Positions 7,259 to 17,382 of a stretch of DNA of 35,195 nt are shown in pieces. Within the stretch, counting starts at the first letter, position 1; the number at the start of each line of letters is the position of its first letter. The notes below the pieces were generated by a model. It made no database searches and was not told where the DNA came from. It was given only the letters and a program-made list of their open reading frames with translations. Made by a program: the position numbers and the translations under genes. The stretch spans positions 1-35,195 of the forward strand of contig JAPPFC010000008.1 in assembly GCA_028824015.1 (NCBI GenBank). Direction: 5' to 3'. The stretch comes from a bacterium. Its GTDB lineage: Bacteria; Actinomycetota; Acidimicrobiia; Spongiisociales; ZC4RG35.

Positions 7259-10102
7259 CTAACCGACCAGTGCGCCGGAGGAGGCCAGTATCCCGTCCAG
7301 GTAATGACCGGTGTAGCTCGCCGGGTCGGCCGCCACCTGTTCGGGAGTGCCGGTGGAAACCACCTGTCCTCCCTCGCTTCCCCCCTCCGGGCCGAGGTCG
7401 ATCAGGTGATCGGCCGACTTGATGACGTCCAGGTTGTGTTCGATCACCACCACCGTGTTGCCCCCGTCGACCAGGCGATGGAGGACGCCCAGCAGGCGGC
7501 GAACATCCTCGAAGTGCAGTCCGGTGGTGGGCTCGTCCAGGATGTACATGGTGCGCCCGGTGGACCGCTTGCGCAGTTCCGACGCGAGCTTCACCCGCTG
7601 CGCCTCCCCTCCCGAGAGGGTGGTGGCGGCCTGCCCGAGCCGAATGTATCCCAGTCCCACATCGCTCAGGGTCTGGAGGGTGAGGGCGATGGGAGGATGG
7701 TGGATGAACAACTCCAGAGCCTGGGAGACCGACATCTCCAGCACGTCGGCGACGCTCTGGCCCTTCCAGAGGATCTGGAGCGTCTCGCGGTTGTATCTCC
7801 TCCCCCGGCACTGCTCGCAGGGGACGTACACGTCGGGCAAAAAGTGCATCTCGATCTTGATGGTCCCGTCGCCCCGGCACTCCTCGCAGCGTCCTCCCGC
7901 CACGTTGAACGAGAACCGTCCCGGCTTGTATCCGCGCGCCTGGGACTCGGGGACCTTGGTGTAGAGGGCGCGGATATGGTCGAAGACCTTGGTGTAGGTG
8001 GCGGGGTTGGATCGGGGCGTGCGGCCGATGGGAGACTGGTCGATGTTGATCACCTTGTCGATGTGCTCGATCCCCTCGATCTCCCGGTGCCGACCGGGAA
8101 GGACCCGGGAACGGTAGATGGTGCGGAGCAGCGCCTTGTAGAGGATCTCCTCGACCAGGGTGGACTTGCCGCTCCCCGAGACCCCGGTGACACAGATCAG
8201 CTTCCCCAGCGGGAAGTCCACGTCGATCCCGTCCAGGTTGTGCTCGGCGGCGCCCAGCACCCGGATGTCCTTCCCGTTGCCCTCCCTGCGGGCCGGTGGA
8301 ACCGGAATCAGCCGGCGGCCCGAGAGGTAGTCGCCGGTGATGGAGGACCGCTCCTCACAGATCACCTCCACCGGACCCTGCGCCACGATCCTCCCCCCGT
8401 GCTCTCCCGCCCCCGGGCCGATGTCCACCACGTGGTCGGCGGAGCGGATCGTCTCCTCGTCGTGCTCCACGACCACCAGGGTGTTCCCCAGGTCGCGGAG
8501 GCGGGTCAGGGTCTCGATCAGTCGACGGTTGTCGCGCTGGTGGAGGCCGATGGACGGCTCGTCCAGGATGTACAGGACGCCCACCAGCCCGGAGCCGATC
8601 TGGGTGGCCAGGCGGATCCGTTGGGCCTCTCCCCCGGCCAGGGTGGCCGCCGATCTGCCCAGGGTGAGATAGCCCAGTCCCACGTCGAGGAGGAAGGAGA
8701 CCCGGGAGCGGATCTCCTTGAGCACCCGCTCGGCGATGGTGGCCTCCCGGTCGGTGAGCTCGAGGTCCTCGATGAAGTCCAACACCCCTCCCAGGGAGAG
8801 TTGGGAGAGATAGTGGATGTTCACTCCCCCCACCGTGACGGCCCGGGAGATCTCGCCCAGCCGGGCGCCGCCGCATTCGTCGCAGGGGACCTGGCGCATG
8901 TACTGGCGGTAGGAGTCCCGGGCGGAGTCCGACCCGGTGTCCCGGTGCCGCCGCTCCAGGTGCGGGATAACCCCCTCGTAGCGGGTTGTCCAGACCCGGC
9001 GCCGCCCCCGGCGGTTGCGATAGCTCACGCGGAGCTTCCGGCGGAAGTTCCCATGGAGGACCTCTTTCCGCACCTCCTCGGGCAACTCCCGCCAGGGGGT
9101 GTGCAGGCTGAAACCTATGTCCTCGGACAGCGCGTTCAGGAGCCGCGTGTAGTAGCCGCTGTACTGGTAGGTCCATGGAGCGATCGCCCCCTCGGTGACG
9201 CTGAGGCGGTCGTTGGGCACCACCAGGTCCTCGGCAACCTGGTAGCGGGCGCCGATCCCCGCGCAGGTCGGGCAGGCGCCGTAGGGGCTGTTGAAGGAGA
9301 AGTTGCGAGGGGCGAGTTCGGAAAAGGACAGCCCGCACAGGTCGCAGGCCAGATGCTGGCTGAAGGACAGGGTGGGACCGTCGATGACATCCACCATCGC
9401 CTTTCCCTCCGCCAGTCCCAGGGCGGTCTCTATCGACTGGGTGAGCCGTTCCTCCATTCCCTCCCGGCGCACCAGCCGGTCGACGACCACCTCGATGGTG
9501 TGCTGGTAGTAGCGGTCGAGCCGGATGTCCTCGTCGAGGGGGAGCACCTCGCCGTCGACCCGCGCCCGGCTGTAGCCCTGGCGCACCAGGTCCTTGAAGA
9601 GCGCCTGGTACTCGCCCTTGCGCCCCTCCACCACCGGCGCCAGCACCATGAACCGCGAACCGTCGTCCAACTCCAGGATGCGGTCCACGATCTGCTGGGG
9701 GGTCTGGCGCTTCACCACCTCGCCGTCGTTGGGACAATGGGGGATCCCGATCCGGGCATACAGGAGGCGCAGGTAGTCATGGACCTCGGTCACCGTCCCC
9801 ACCGTCGACCGGGGGTTGCGGCTGGCGGTCTTCTGGTCGATGGAGATGGCCGGCGACAGCCCCTCGATGAAGTCCACGTCCGGCTTGTCCATCTGTCCCA
9901 GGAACTGGCGAGCGTAGGCCGAGAGGGACTCCACGTAACGCCGCTGTCCCTCGGCGTAGATGGTGTCGAAGGCGAGGCTCGACTTTCCGGAGCCCGACAG
10001 CCCGGTCAGGACGATCAGGGCGTTGCGAGGAAGCTCGACGGTGAGGTCCTTGAGGTTGTGCTCCCGGGCGCCGCTGATCAGGATGGAGTCGGCAGTCATC
10101 AT
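7259..10102 (-). CDS. uvrA: Excinuclease ABC subunit A
   Basis: Damage-recognition ATPase of nucleotide excision repair. The 947-residue protein has two ABC modules: the first Walker A is GLSGSGKSS near residue 34 with its signature [10 protein letters not shown] near residue 493; the second is GVSGSGKST near residue 645 with signature [13 protein letters not shown]. Two Cys4 zinc fingers are intact: CDLC...CPTC in the first half and CEEC...CEQC in the second. The conserved [13 protein letters not shown] and [11 protein letters not shown] segments are present. The ATG overlaps the stop of the upstream hyuB copy (TGATG) and has no Shine-Dalgarno sequence of its own, so translation is likely coupled to hyuB or relies on an internal promoter. 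A second ATG follows immediately. Confidence 0.97.
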   Translation of the reverse strand: MMTADSILISGAREHNLKDLTVELPRNALIVLTGLSGSGKSSLAFDTIYAEGQRRYVESLSAYARQFLGQMDKPDVDFIEGLSPAISIDQKTASRNPRSTVGTVTEVHDYLRLLYARIGIPHCPNDGEVVKRQTPQQIVDRILELDDGSRFMVLAPVVEGRKGEYQALFKDLVRQGYSRARVDGEVLPLDEDIRLDRYYQHTIEVVVDRLVRREGMEERLTQSIETALGLAEGKAMVDVIDGPTLSFSQHLACDLCGLSFSELAPRNFSFNSPYGACPTCAGIGARYQVAEDLVVPNDRLSVTEGAIAPWTYQYSGYYTRLLNALSEDIGFSLHTPWRELPEEVRKEVLHGNFRRKLRVSYRNRRGRRRVWTTRYEGVIPHLERRHRDTGSDSARDSYRQYMRQVPCDECGGARLGEISRAVTVGGVNIHYLSQLSLGGVLDFIEDLELTDREATIAERVLKEIRSRVSFLLDVGLGYLTLGRSAATLAGGEAQRIRLATQIGSGLVGVLYILDEPSIGLHQRDNRRLIETLTRLRDLGNTLVVVEHDEETIRSADHVVDIGPGAGEHGGRIVAQGPVEVICEERSSITGDYLSGRRLIPVPPARREGNGKDIRVLGAAEHNLDGIDVDFPLGKLICVTGVSGSGKSTLVEEILYKALLRTIYRSRVLPGRHREIEGIEHIDKVINIDQSPIGRTPRSNPATYTKVFDHIRALYTKVPESQARGYKPGRFSFNVAGGRCEECRGDGTIKIEMHFLPDVYVPCEQCRGRRYNRETLQILWKGQSVADVLEMSVSQALELFIHHPPIALTLQTLSDVGLGYIRLGQAATTLSGGEAQRVKLASELRKRSTGRTMYILDEPTTGLHFEDVRRLLGVLHRLVDGGNTVVVIEHNLDVIKSADHLIDLGPEGGSEGGQVVSTGTPEQVAADPASYTGHYLDGILASSGALVG

Positions 10103-11835
10103 CAGGAGGGCCGGTGGGCGCGGCGGTCGAGGCGCGCCACGGTGGGAGTGGGGGTCCCGTCGGCCTCCACCCTCACCCCGAACACCCTGTCGGCTTGTTC
10201 GACCGAGACGTACTCGTCCAGCACGTCATCGCCCACCAACTCAACGGGCCTGTCCAGCGGGTCTCCCCACCCTCCTCCGCCGGCCGACAGGTTGTGGAAG
10301 GACTCTCCGGCGTTCATGGAGAAACGCTCCATCCGCGCCCGGCGCGCCCGGTCGGTGTCGGGCCAGACGATCATGGCGTTGGTCTCCGGCTCATGCCCGC
10401 CCCGCAGCCCCCACGGCTTGGTCTTGGTCTTCTTCTTCATGGATAGGATTTCCCCCGGTGCGAGGAATTTTACCCGGCGGGAGACTCCCAACCCTCCCCT
10501 CCAGCGTCCCGCCCCGCCCGAGTCCCGTCGCAACTCCAGGTGCTCGTGGAAGAGGGGCGACTGGTGCTCCAAGACCTCGATCGAGGTGTTGCGGACCGCA
10601 GTGGTGGAGGGATGCTGCAGGGCGTTGGCACCGTCGTGGCTGGGAGTGGCGCCCCATCCGAGTCCTTCGTTGTTGCTCACCAGGTACATCTCCTGAGTGT
10701 GGGGGTGCTTTCCCACCGCCATGAAACCCGGCAGGTCGGAACCGGAACTGGCATGGATCCCGTCCATCCCCCGGGCCAGCGCCTTGTTGATCAACTCGAA
10801 GCCCGCCATCCCGGTCCAGAGGGTGTAGGTGGCGGAGGGATACACCGCATGGAAGAGGTTCCCGGGCGGACAGATCACCTCGAGCGGCCGGTAGTGGCCG
10901 TGGTTGGCGGGGGTGTCGGGAGTCGTCAGGGACTTGAAGACGTTCTTCGCCAGGCTCAGGGTGCACCCGAACGGCATGTTCACCGGACCTGGCACGGCCC
11001 CGTCGGATTCGGAGAAGTCCACGGTGAACCGGGTCCCCTCGATGGTCACCGTCACCGCCATCCTGATCAGATCGTGAGAGATCCCGTCGTCGTCCAACCA
11101 GTCGAAGGCCGACCACTCTCCGTCCGGCATTCCCCGCACGGCTTCGGCCGCGGTCTCCGCGCCGTGGGAGATGATCATCCCGATCGCCCGGTCAACGGTA
11201 GCCATGCCGAACTTCTCCCAGATCTGGTGGAGCCGCCGCTCCCCCACCCGCAGGGCGGCGATCTGGGCATGGAAGTCTCCCATGATGTTCACCGGCAGTC
11301 GGGAGTTGTACCGCAGTATGTCCATCATCTGCGGGTCCACTTCTCCCCGTCGCACCAGTTTCACCCCCGGCAGGATCAGGCCCTCCTGGTGCATGGAGGT
11401 GGAGTCCAGCACGTAGCCGGGGTCCTTGGCGCCCAGGTCCATCCAGTGCGCCCTCACCGCCAGATAGGCGTCGGGAACCTCGCTCCCCTCACCGAAGACC
11501 GGCGCGAACATCATGGCGTCGGCCGCGTGGGCGCCGCTCCAGTAGGGGTAGTTGAGGATCACCACGTCGCCTGGGTGGAGGTTCTCGACCCCCACCTTCT
11601 CCACCCCCTTGTGGATCGCGTAGTCGTTGGCGCCCAGGAAGAAGAGGATCCCCGACGACTCCGAGATCAGCCGACGCTCCCGGTCGTACATGGAGATACC
11701 GAAGTCCAGCACCTCGTAGATCACCGGGTTGAAGGCGGTCCTCACCAGCGTTCGGCGCATCTGCTCGGCAGTGGAGTTCAGGTAGTGGCGGATCACCTCC
11801 ACCGTGGCGCCGTCCAACCCGGGGCCGGTCTTCAC
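10102..11835 (-). CDS. hyuB: Hydantoinase B / oxoprolinase family subunit, copy 1 of 3
   Basis: HyuB-type subunits pair with HyuA-type ATPase subunits to open cyclic amides (N-methylhydantoin, 5-oxoproline) or carboxylate ketones with ATP. The start is set at a GTG preceded by AGGAGG five bases away, giving 577 residues beginning [19 protein letters not shown]; the frame is open further upstream but that part overlaps copy 2 and is unrelated. Family features include the N-terminal ISEDIDGATVE-like segment, [47 protein letters not shown], a Lys-rich [11 protein letters not shown] segment near residue 470 and [12 protein letters not shown] near the C-terminus. It is 17 bases downstream of copy 2 and its stop overlaps the uvrA start. 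Confidence 0.9.
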   Translation of the reverse strand: MKTGPGLDGATVEVIRHYLNSTAEQMRRTLVRTAFNPVIYEVLDFGISMYDRERRLISESSGILFFLGANDYAIHKGVEKVGVENLHPGDVVILNYPYWSGAHAADAMMFAPVFGEGSEVPDAYLAVRAHWMDLGAKDPGYVLDSTSMHQEGLILPGVKLVRRGEVDPQMMDILRYNSRLPVNIMGDFHAQIAALRVGERRLHQIWEKFGMATVDRAIGMIISHGAETAAEAVRGMPDGEWSAFDWLDDDGISHDLIRMAVTVTIEGTRFTVDFSESDGAVPGPVNMPFGCTLSLAKNVFKSLTTPDTPANHGHYRPLEVICPPGNLFHAVYPSATYTLWTGMAGFELINKALARGMDGIHASSGSDLPGFMAVGKHPHTQEMYLVSNNEGLGWGATPSHDGANALQHPSTTAVRNTSIEVLEHQSPLFHEHLELRRDSGGAGRWRGGLGVSRRVKFLAPGEILSMKKKTKTKPWGLRGGHEPETNAMIVWPDTDRARRARMERFSMNAGESFHNLSAGGGGWGDPLDRPVELVGDDVLDEYVSVEQADRVFGVRVEADGTPTPTVARLDRRAHRPS

Positions 11836-11852
11836 CCGATCCTCCTGATCGC

Positions 11853-13577
11853 TCAAGACCGCCGCCGCTTCCGACGAGCCCCGGTAATAGTGGCGGTCCC
11901 GTCGGGGTGCACCTTCACCCCGTACACCTTCTCCGCCTGCTCCTTCGACACATACTCGTCCAGCACGTCTTCGCGGACCAGGTCGAGGGGCCGCTCCAGG
12001 GGGTCTCCCCACCCTCCACCGCCGGCCGACAGGTTGCGAAACCGGTCTCCCGGATCCATGGTGAAACGCTCCATCCGCGCCCGGTGGGCCCGGTCGGTGT
12101 CGGGCCAGACGATCATGGCGTTGGTCTCCGGTTCATGGCCGCCCCGCAGCGCCCACGGCCTGGTCTTGGTCTTCTTCTTCATCGACAGCATCTCGCCGGT
12201 GGCCAGGAACCGGACCTCGCGGCGGATTCCCACCCCTCCCCGCCACCTGCCCGCCCCGCCCGAGTCCTGGCGCAACTCCAGACGCTCGTGAAAGATGGGC
12301 GAGCGATGCTCCAAGACTTCCATCGAAGTGTTCCGGACCGCGGTCATGGCGGGATGCTGAATCGCGTTTGCGCCGTCGTGATTCGGGGTTGCGCCCCAGC
12401 CGATCCCCTCGTTGTTGCTGACCGCATACAACTCCCCGGTCTCGGGATGGGTTCCCACCGCCATGAAGCCCGGCTCGTCCGCACCCGATGAGGCCGCGAT
12501 GTGCTCCATCCCCTCGGCCAGCGCCTTGTGGGCCAACTCGAAGGCCGCCATGCCGGTCCAGAGAGTGAAAGTGGCGGCGGGATAGACGGCGCGGAACAGG
12601 TTACCCGGCGGACAGGTCACCACCAGCGGTTGGTAGTGGCCGTGGTTGGCGGGAGTGTCGGGCGTCGTGAGAGACTTGAACACTGCCTTGGCCATGCTCA
12701 GAGTCCTTCCGAACGGCATGTTCACCGGCCCCGGCACCGCTCCGTCGGAGTCGCCGTAGTCCACGGTGAACCGGGTCCCCTCGATGGTCACCGTCACCGC
12801 CATCCGGATCAGATCGTGGGAGATCCCGTCGTCGTCCAGCCAATCGCATGCCGACCACTGCCCGTCCGGCATGGACCGCACCGCCTCGGTGGCAGTCTCC
12901 GCGCCGTGCTCGATGATCAGGTCTATGGCGGCGTCCACCTCGGCCAGCCCGAACTTATCCCAGATCTGGTGGAGCCGCCGCTCCCCCACCCGCACCGCGG
13001 CCACCTGGGCATTGAAGTCTCCGATGATGGTGTCGGGCATCCGGGAGTTGTACCGCAGGATGTCGATCATCTGGCGGTCCACCACGCCGCGGTTGATGAC
13101 CTTGACGCCGGGCATGATGAGGCCCTCCTGGTGCATGGAGGTGGAGTCCAGCACGTAACCGGGGTCCTTGGCGCCCAGGTCCATCCAGTGGGCCCTCACA
13201 GCGAGATAGGCGTCGGGAAGCTCGCTCCCCTCACAGAACACCGGCGCGAACAGCATGGCGTCGGAGACATGGGCGCCGCTCCAGTAGGGATAGTTGAGCA
13301 TCACCACATCCCCGGGATGGAGGTTCTCGACCCCCACCTTGTCCACCCCCTTGTGGATGGCGTAGTCGTTGGCGCCCAGGAAGGAAAGGAGGCCCGAGGA
13401 CTCCGAGATCAGCCGACGGTCCCGGTCGTACATGGAGATGCCGAAGTCCAACACCTCGTAGATCACCGGGTTGAAGGCGGTCCTAACCAGGGTGCGCCGC
13501 ATCTGCTCGGCGGTGGAGTTCAGATAGTGACGGATCACCTCCACCGTGGCGCCGTCCAGCGTTGGGGCTCTTCTCAC
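11853..13577 (-). CDS. hyuB: Hydantoinase B / oxoprolinase family subunit, copy 2 of 3
   Basis: Paralogue of the flanking genes, aligning with them along its entire 574 residues. The GTG start at 13577 is chosen because it begins [18 protein letters not shown], parallel to copies 1 and 3, and has GGGGAG just upstream; the frame extends further but would overlap copy 3. It keeps the Lys-rich [11 protein letters not shown] and [12 protein letters not shown] segments. Differences from its neighbours cluster in short patches, for example MPGVKVINRGVVDRQM where copies 1 and 3 read [16 protein letters not shown] or [16 protein letters not shown], and [11 protein letters not shown]. It ends with a basic tail (TGARRKRRRS). 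It lies 16 bases after copy 3 and is part of the same operon. Which HyuB pairs with HyuA is unknown. Confidence 0.9.
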   Translation of the reverse strand: MRRAPTLDGATVEVIRHYLNSTAEQMRRTLVRTAFNPVIYEVLDFGISMYDRDRRLISESSGLLSFLGANDYAIHKGVDKVGVENLHPGDVVMLNYPYWSGAHVSDAMLFAPVFCEGSELPDAYLAVRAHWMDLGAKDPGYVLDSTSMHQEGLIMPGVKVINRGVVDRQMIDILRYNSRMPDTIIGDFNAQVAAVRVGERRLHQIWDKFGLAEVDAAIDLIIEHGAETATEAVRSMPDGQWSACDWLDDDGISHDLIRMAVTVTIEGTRFTVDYGDSDGAVPGPVNMPFGRTLSMAKAVFKSLTTPDTPANHGHYQPLVVTCPPGNLFRAVYPAATFTLWTGMAAFELAHKALAEGMEHIAASSGADEPGFMAVGTHPETGELYAVSNNEGIGWGATPNHDGANAIQHPAMTAVRNTSMEVLEHRSPIFHERLELRQDSGGAGRWRGGVGIRREVRFLATGEMLSMKKKTKTRPWALRGGHEPETNAMIVWPDTDRAHRARMERFTMDPGDRFRNLSAGGGGWGDPLERPLDLVREDVLDEYVSKEQAEKVYGVKVHPDGTATITGARRKRRRS

Positions 13578-13593
13578 CTCACTCCCCGAGCCT

Positions 13594-15321
13594 TCAGGAC
13601 GGGGGGCGCTCCAGACGCGCCGCGGTGGGAGTGGCGGTTCCGTCCGGGTCCACCCTGACCCCGTACACCTGCTCGGCCTGCTCCGCCGAGACGTACTCGT
13701 CGAGCACGTCCTCGCGGACCAACTCGATGGGGCGATCGAGAGGATCTCCCCATCCTCCCCCACCTGCCGAGAAGTTGCGGAACCCCTCCCCGGGCTGCAT
13801 GGTGAACCTCTCCATGCGCGCCCGGTGGGCCCGGTCGGTGTCCGGCCAGACGATCATGGTGTTGGTGGTCTCCGGCTCGTGACCGCCCCGCAACGCCCAC
13901 GGCTTGGTCTTGGTCTTCTTCTTCATCGACAACAGTTCACCGACGGCCACCCACTTCACCTCGCGGCAGACTCCCAACCCTCCCCGCCACCGGCCGGCGC
14001 CGCCCGAGTCCTGGTGCAGTTCCACCCGTTCGTGGAAGATGGGGGACTTGTGCTCCAGCACCTCCAGGGAAGTGTTCCGGACCGCGGTGGTGGAGAGATG
14101 CTGCAGGGCGTTGGAGCCGTCGTGCTCGGGGGTGGCGCCCCAGCCGATCCCCTCGTTGTTGCTGACCGAGTACATCTCACCGGTGTCGGGATGGGTTCCC
14201 ACCGCCATGAAACCGGGCTCGTCGGAACCCGACGACGCAGCGATGTGGTCCATCCCCTGGGCCAGAGCCTTGTTGATCAACTCGAACGACGCCATGGCCG
14301 TCCACAAGGTATAGGTGGCGGACGGGTAGACGGCATGGAACAGGTTCCCGGGGGGACAGATCACGGTGAGGGGTTCGTAGTGGCCGTGATTGGCAGGAGT
14401 CTCGGGAGTGGTGAGCGACTTGAAGACGTTCTTAGCCTGGCTCAAGGTGCTCCCGTAGGGCATGTTCACCGGTCCGGGCACACCCGGGTCGGAATCCCCG
14501 TAGTCCACGGTGAAATTCTCCCCCTCGATGGTCACCGTCACCGCCATCTTGATCAGGTCATAGGAGATCCCGTCGTCGTCCAGCCAATCGAAGGCCGACC
14601 ATTGGCCGTCGGGCATCGCCCGGACCGCCTCCCGGGCGGTCTGGGCCCCGTGCTCGATGATGCGATCGATCGCCGCATCCACGTTGGCCAGCCCGAACTT
14701 CTCCCAGATCTGGCGGAGCCGCCGCTCCCCCACCCGCATGGCCGAGATCTGAGCGTTGAAGTCCCCGATGATGGTCTCGGGCATCCGGGAGTTGTATCGC
14801 AGGATGGCCATGATCTGAGGGTCCACCTCCCCCCTGCGGATCAGCTTTATGCCCGGCAGGATCAGCCCCTCCTGGTGTATGGATGTGGAGTCCAGCACGT
14901 AGCCGGGATCCTTGGCGCCCAGGTCCATCCAATGGGCCCTCACGGCCAGGTAGGCGTCGGGGCGGTCACTGCCCTCGCAGAAGACCGGTGTGAACAGCAT
15001 GGCGTCCGCGGCGTGCGCCCCGCTCCAGTAGGGAACGTTGATGATCACCACGTCGCCGGGATGAAGGTTCTCGATTCCCACTTTCTCCACACCCTTGTGG
15101 ATGGCGAAGTCGTTGGCGCCCAGAAACGAGAGGATCCCCGACGACTCGGAGATCAACCGGAGGCGCCGGTCGTACACGGAGATACCGAAGTCCAACACCT
15201 CGTAGATGACCGGGTTGAACGCGGTCCTCACCAGGGTGCGGCGCATCTGCTCGGCGGTGGAGTTGAGATAATGACGGATCACCTCCACGGTGGCGCCGTC
15301 CAGTTTCAGGCGGGGGCTCAT
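13594..15321 (-). CDS. hyuB: Hydantoinase B / oxoprolinase family subunit, copy 3 of 3, coupled to hyuA
   Basis: The 575-residue copy nearest hyuA. Its ATG overlaps the hyuA stop codon by four bases (ATGA), so the two are translationally coupled, the arrangement expected of subunits made in equal amounts. The protein begins [18 protein letters not shown] and has the same landmarks as the other copies, with one extra residue in HEPETTNTMIVWP where copies 1 and 2 read [12 protein letters not shown]. It is likely the ancestral partner of this HyuA, copies 1 and 2 having arisen by downstream tandem duplication. N-methylhydantoinase, 5-oxoprolinase or ketone-carboxylase activity cannot be separated by inspection. 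Confidence 0.92.
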   Translation of the reverse strand: MSPRLKLDGATVEVIRHYLNSTAEQMRRTLVRTAFNPVIYEVLDFGISVYDRRLRLISESSGILSFLGANDFAIHKGVEKVGIENLHPGDVVIINVPYWSGAHAADAMLFTPVFCEGSDRPDAYLAVRAHWMDLGAKDPGYVLDSTSIHQEGLILPGIKLIRRGEVDPQIMAILRYNSRMPETIIGDFNAQISAMRVGERRLRQIWEKFGLANVDAAIDRIIEHGAQTAREAVRAMPDGQWSAFDWLDDDGISYDLIKMAVTVTIEGENFTVDYGDSDPGVPGPVNMPYGSTLSQAKNVFKSLTTPETPANHGHYEPLTVICPPGNLFHAVYPSATYTLWTAMASFELINKALAQGMDHIAASSGSDEPGFMAVGTHPDTGEMYSVSNNEGIGWGATPEHDGSNALQHLSTTAVRNTSLEVLEHKSPIFHERVELHQDSGGAGRWRGGLGVCREVKWVAVGELLSMKKKTKTKPWALRGGHEPETTNTMIVWPDTDRAHRARMERFTMQPGEGFRNFSAGGGGWGDPLDRPIELVREDVLDEYVSAEQAEQVYGVRVDPDGTATPTAARLERPPS

Positions 15322-17357
15322 CGGACCACCAGGTTTCCGAGACGGTCGGGCACCGCCACCTGGTCGCTGTGAACGATCGTCACCGACGTGGGCTCGCGGA
15401 TGATGGCCGGACCCTCAACCTCTACTTCTGGTTGAAGGAGGCTCCTCTCGTAGATGGGGAACAACCGGCGCTCCCGGGTGGCGAAGTCGAAGGCATGGCG
15501 CTCCCCGACCCGGCCGGCGGTCAGATCGGACTCGGAAGATCGGTCACCGACCAGGTGCCCGGCGGGTTTGTCCAGGAGTCCGACGCCCCTTATCCGGGCG
15601 GTCAGGATCTGTATTTCCTCATCCAGTTTGTGCCCGTAGCGTTCCAGGTGTTGCTCGTGGAATTTGGCGGACACCGACCCGTGGTCGTCGGCCTCCTCCA
15701 GTTCGACCGACAGGGTGTGTTCCTGTCCGTTGTATCGCAGATCGAGGCGTCTGATGAACACCCGGTTCTCGGGCGGCACGGCCTGCGCAGCCAGCACCTG
15801 GTCGGCCTCGATCTCGAGTTGGGACAGGACCCCTTCCATCTGTGCCAGGGAGGCTTCCTCCAGCATGGTCAGCACCGTCTGGCCCACGTCGTACTCCAGG
15901 TCCGACATCAGCATTCCCCAGGCCGAGAACACGGCCGGAGCGGCGGGGACCACCACTTCGGGCATCTCCATCTCCCTGGCCAGGAGCGGGGCCAGCATCG
16001 GGCCGGCGCCGCCGAAGGCCACCAGCGAGAACTCTCTCGGGTCGAGACCCCGTTCCACGGTGATCTCCCGGATGGCCCCCACCGTGCGGGCCAGCAGGAC
16101 GTCGAAGACCGACGCGGCGGCTCGTTCGGTGGACATGCCCAAGGGCTCTGCCAGTTTCTCAGTCACCCCCCTCACGGCCGCCTCCCGGTCGAGGCTCATC
16201 TCTCCGCCCAGGAACTCGTCCGCCGCCAGGTACCCCAGACAGAGTGCGGCGTCGGTTACGGTCGGCTCGGTATTCCCTCGTCCGTAGCAGATCGGCCCGG
16301 GGACGGCGCCGGCGCTGTGCGGCCCCACGCGGAGGAGGCCCTTGTCCATCCAGGCGATGGAACCTCCCCCGGCGCCTATAGTGCGGATGTCGAACACCGG
16401 GATGCGGATCGGAAGGGCTTCTATCTCGGCTTCATACACCTCGGTGGGCGTCCCGTCCACGATGACGCAGGCATCCAGGCTGGTGCCTCCCACGTCGAAG
16501 GAGATGAGGGAAGACCGCCCGGTGGACTCTCCCAGGCTTATCGTCCCGGCGATACCTCCCGCCGGACCGGAGAAGACGGTGAGGAGCGGTGAAACCCGGG
16601 CGATCTCCGAGGTCATGGCCCCGCCGGCCGAACGCATTATCAGAAAGGACCCGTCGAATCCCCGGGCTCGCAACCGCTCCTCCAGGTCGGTTAGATACCG
16701 GCCCAGGATGGGCCTGATGTAGGCGTCGGCCACCGCCGTGGAGGTGCGTTCGTACTCGTGGTACTCCCTCACCAGGTCGATTGAGACAGAGACCGACAGG
16801 TCGGGGAAGGCCTTGGCCAGGATGCTCTTGGCGGCTTCCTCGTGCTCGGTGTTGGCGTAGGAATGAAGAAAGCAGACCGCCACCGATTCCACTCCCCGAT
16901 CCGAGAGGAGGCGCCCGGCCTCGACCACCGCCTGGCGGTCGAGTTCGGTCACCACCTTGCCCCGATGGTCAATGCGCCCGGGGACCCCCACAGTGTGGCG
17001 CCTCTTGACCAGCAGTTCGGGTCGCCGGTATTGGAAGTCGTACTTCGAGCCGCTCGGGAGGTCTCCACGGGCGATCTCGAAGATGTCCCGGAAGCCGGCG
17101 TTGGCGATGATGCCGGTCACCGCCCCTTTTCGTTCCAGAATGGCGTTCAGCCCCAGGGTGGTGCCGTGGGTGTAGACGGAGGCTTCCTCCAGGGAAGCGT
17201 TGGTCGCCTTGGTCGCGGTGATCACTCCCTCGGCGGGAGCGGAGGGTGTGGTGGGGGACTTGCGCACCGTGATCGCCCCGGTCTGCTCGTCATAGGAGAT
17301 GGCGTCCACGAACGTGCCGCCGATGTCCACCGCCAAGCGGTATTTCCGTTCAGTCAT
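15318..17357 (-). CDS. hyuA: Hydantoinase A / oxoprolinase family ATPase subunit
   Basis: ATP-binding partner of HyuB; it phosphorylates or activates the cyclic amide or ketone substrate. The 679-residue protein has the actin-like ATPase fold: LAVDIGGTFVDA near residue 7 (phosphate 1), YTHGTTLGLNAI near residue 60, and FDVGGTSLDACVI near residue 282 (second phosphate loop). IGAGGGSIAWMD and GPHSAGAVPGPICYGRG follow, as in all family members, with a C-terminal domain ending at the HyuB junction. The ATG at 17357 (MTERKYRLAVDIGG) fits the family start and follows GAGAAAGAAG; an in-frame ATG at 17402 would overlap the preceding amidohydrolase. This is the only complete hyuA, against three hyuB; a decayed 5' copy lies at 18615-18683. 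Confidence 0.93.
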   Translation of the reverse strand: MTERKYRLAVDIGGTFVDAISYDEQTGAITVRKSPTTPSAPAEGVITATKATNASLEEASVYTHGTTLGLNAILERKGAVTGIIANAGFRDIFEIARGDLPSGSKYDFQYRRPELLVKRRHTVGVPGRIDHRGKVVTELDRQAVVEAGRLLSDRGVESVAVCFLHSYANTEHEEAAKSILAKAFPDLSVSVSIDLVREYHEYERTSTAVADAYIRPILGRYLTDLEERLRARGFDGSFLIMRSAGGAMTSEIARVSPLLTVFSGPAGGIAGTISLGESTGRSSLISFDVGGTSLDACVIVDGTPTEVYEAEIEALPIRIPVFDIRTIGAGGGSIAWMDKGLLRVGPHSAGAVPGPICYGRGNTEPTVTDAALCLGYLAADEFLGGEMSLDREAAVRGVTEKLAEPLGMSTERAAASVFDVLLARTVGAIREITVERGLDPREFSLVAFGGAGPMLAPLLAREMEMPEVVVPAAPAVFSAWGMLMSDLEYDVGQTVLTMLEEASLAQMEGVLSQLEIEADQVLAAQAVPPENRVFIRRLDLRYNGQEHTLSVELEEADDHGSVSAKFHEQHLERYGHKLDEEIQILTARIRGVGLLDKPAGHLVGDRSSESDLTAGRVGERHAFDFATRERRLFPIYERSLLQPEVEVEGPAIIREPTSVTIVHSDQVAVPDRLGNLVVR

Positions 17358-17382
17358 CTTCTTTCTCGCTGGAGCCGTAATG

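Noticed and set aside
7259-10102. UvrA reading CPND instead of CPxC near residue 107 as a broken zinc site
   Set aside because: E. coli UvrA also lacks the second Cys at this place, and the two main Cys4 fingers are intact.
7304-10696. A very long open frame antisense to uvrA and hyuB copy 1, and similar long frames opposite uvrC, hyuB, hyuA and the SLH genes
   Set aside because: Typical by-products of high-GC codon use; the translations are Gly/Val/His/Arg-rich, lack family motifs, and the opposite strand encodes clear, full-length proteins.
11836-13763. N-terminal extensions of hyuB copies 1 and 2 (frames open to 12012 and 13763)
   Set aside because: They overlap the upstream hyuB copy in another frame; internal GTG codons with Shine-Dalgarno sequences restore the common family start.
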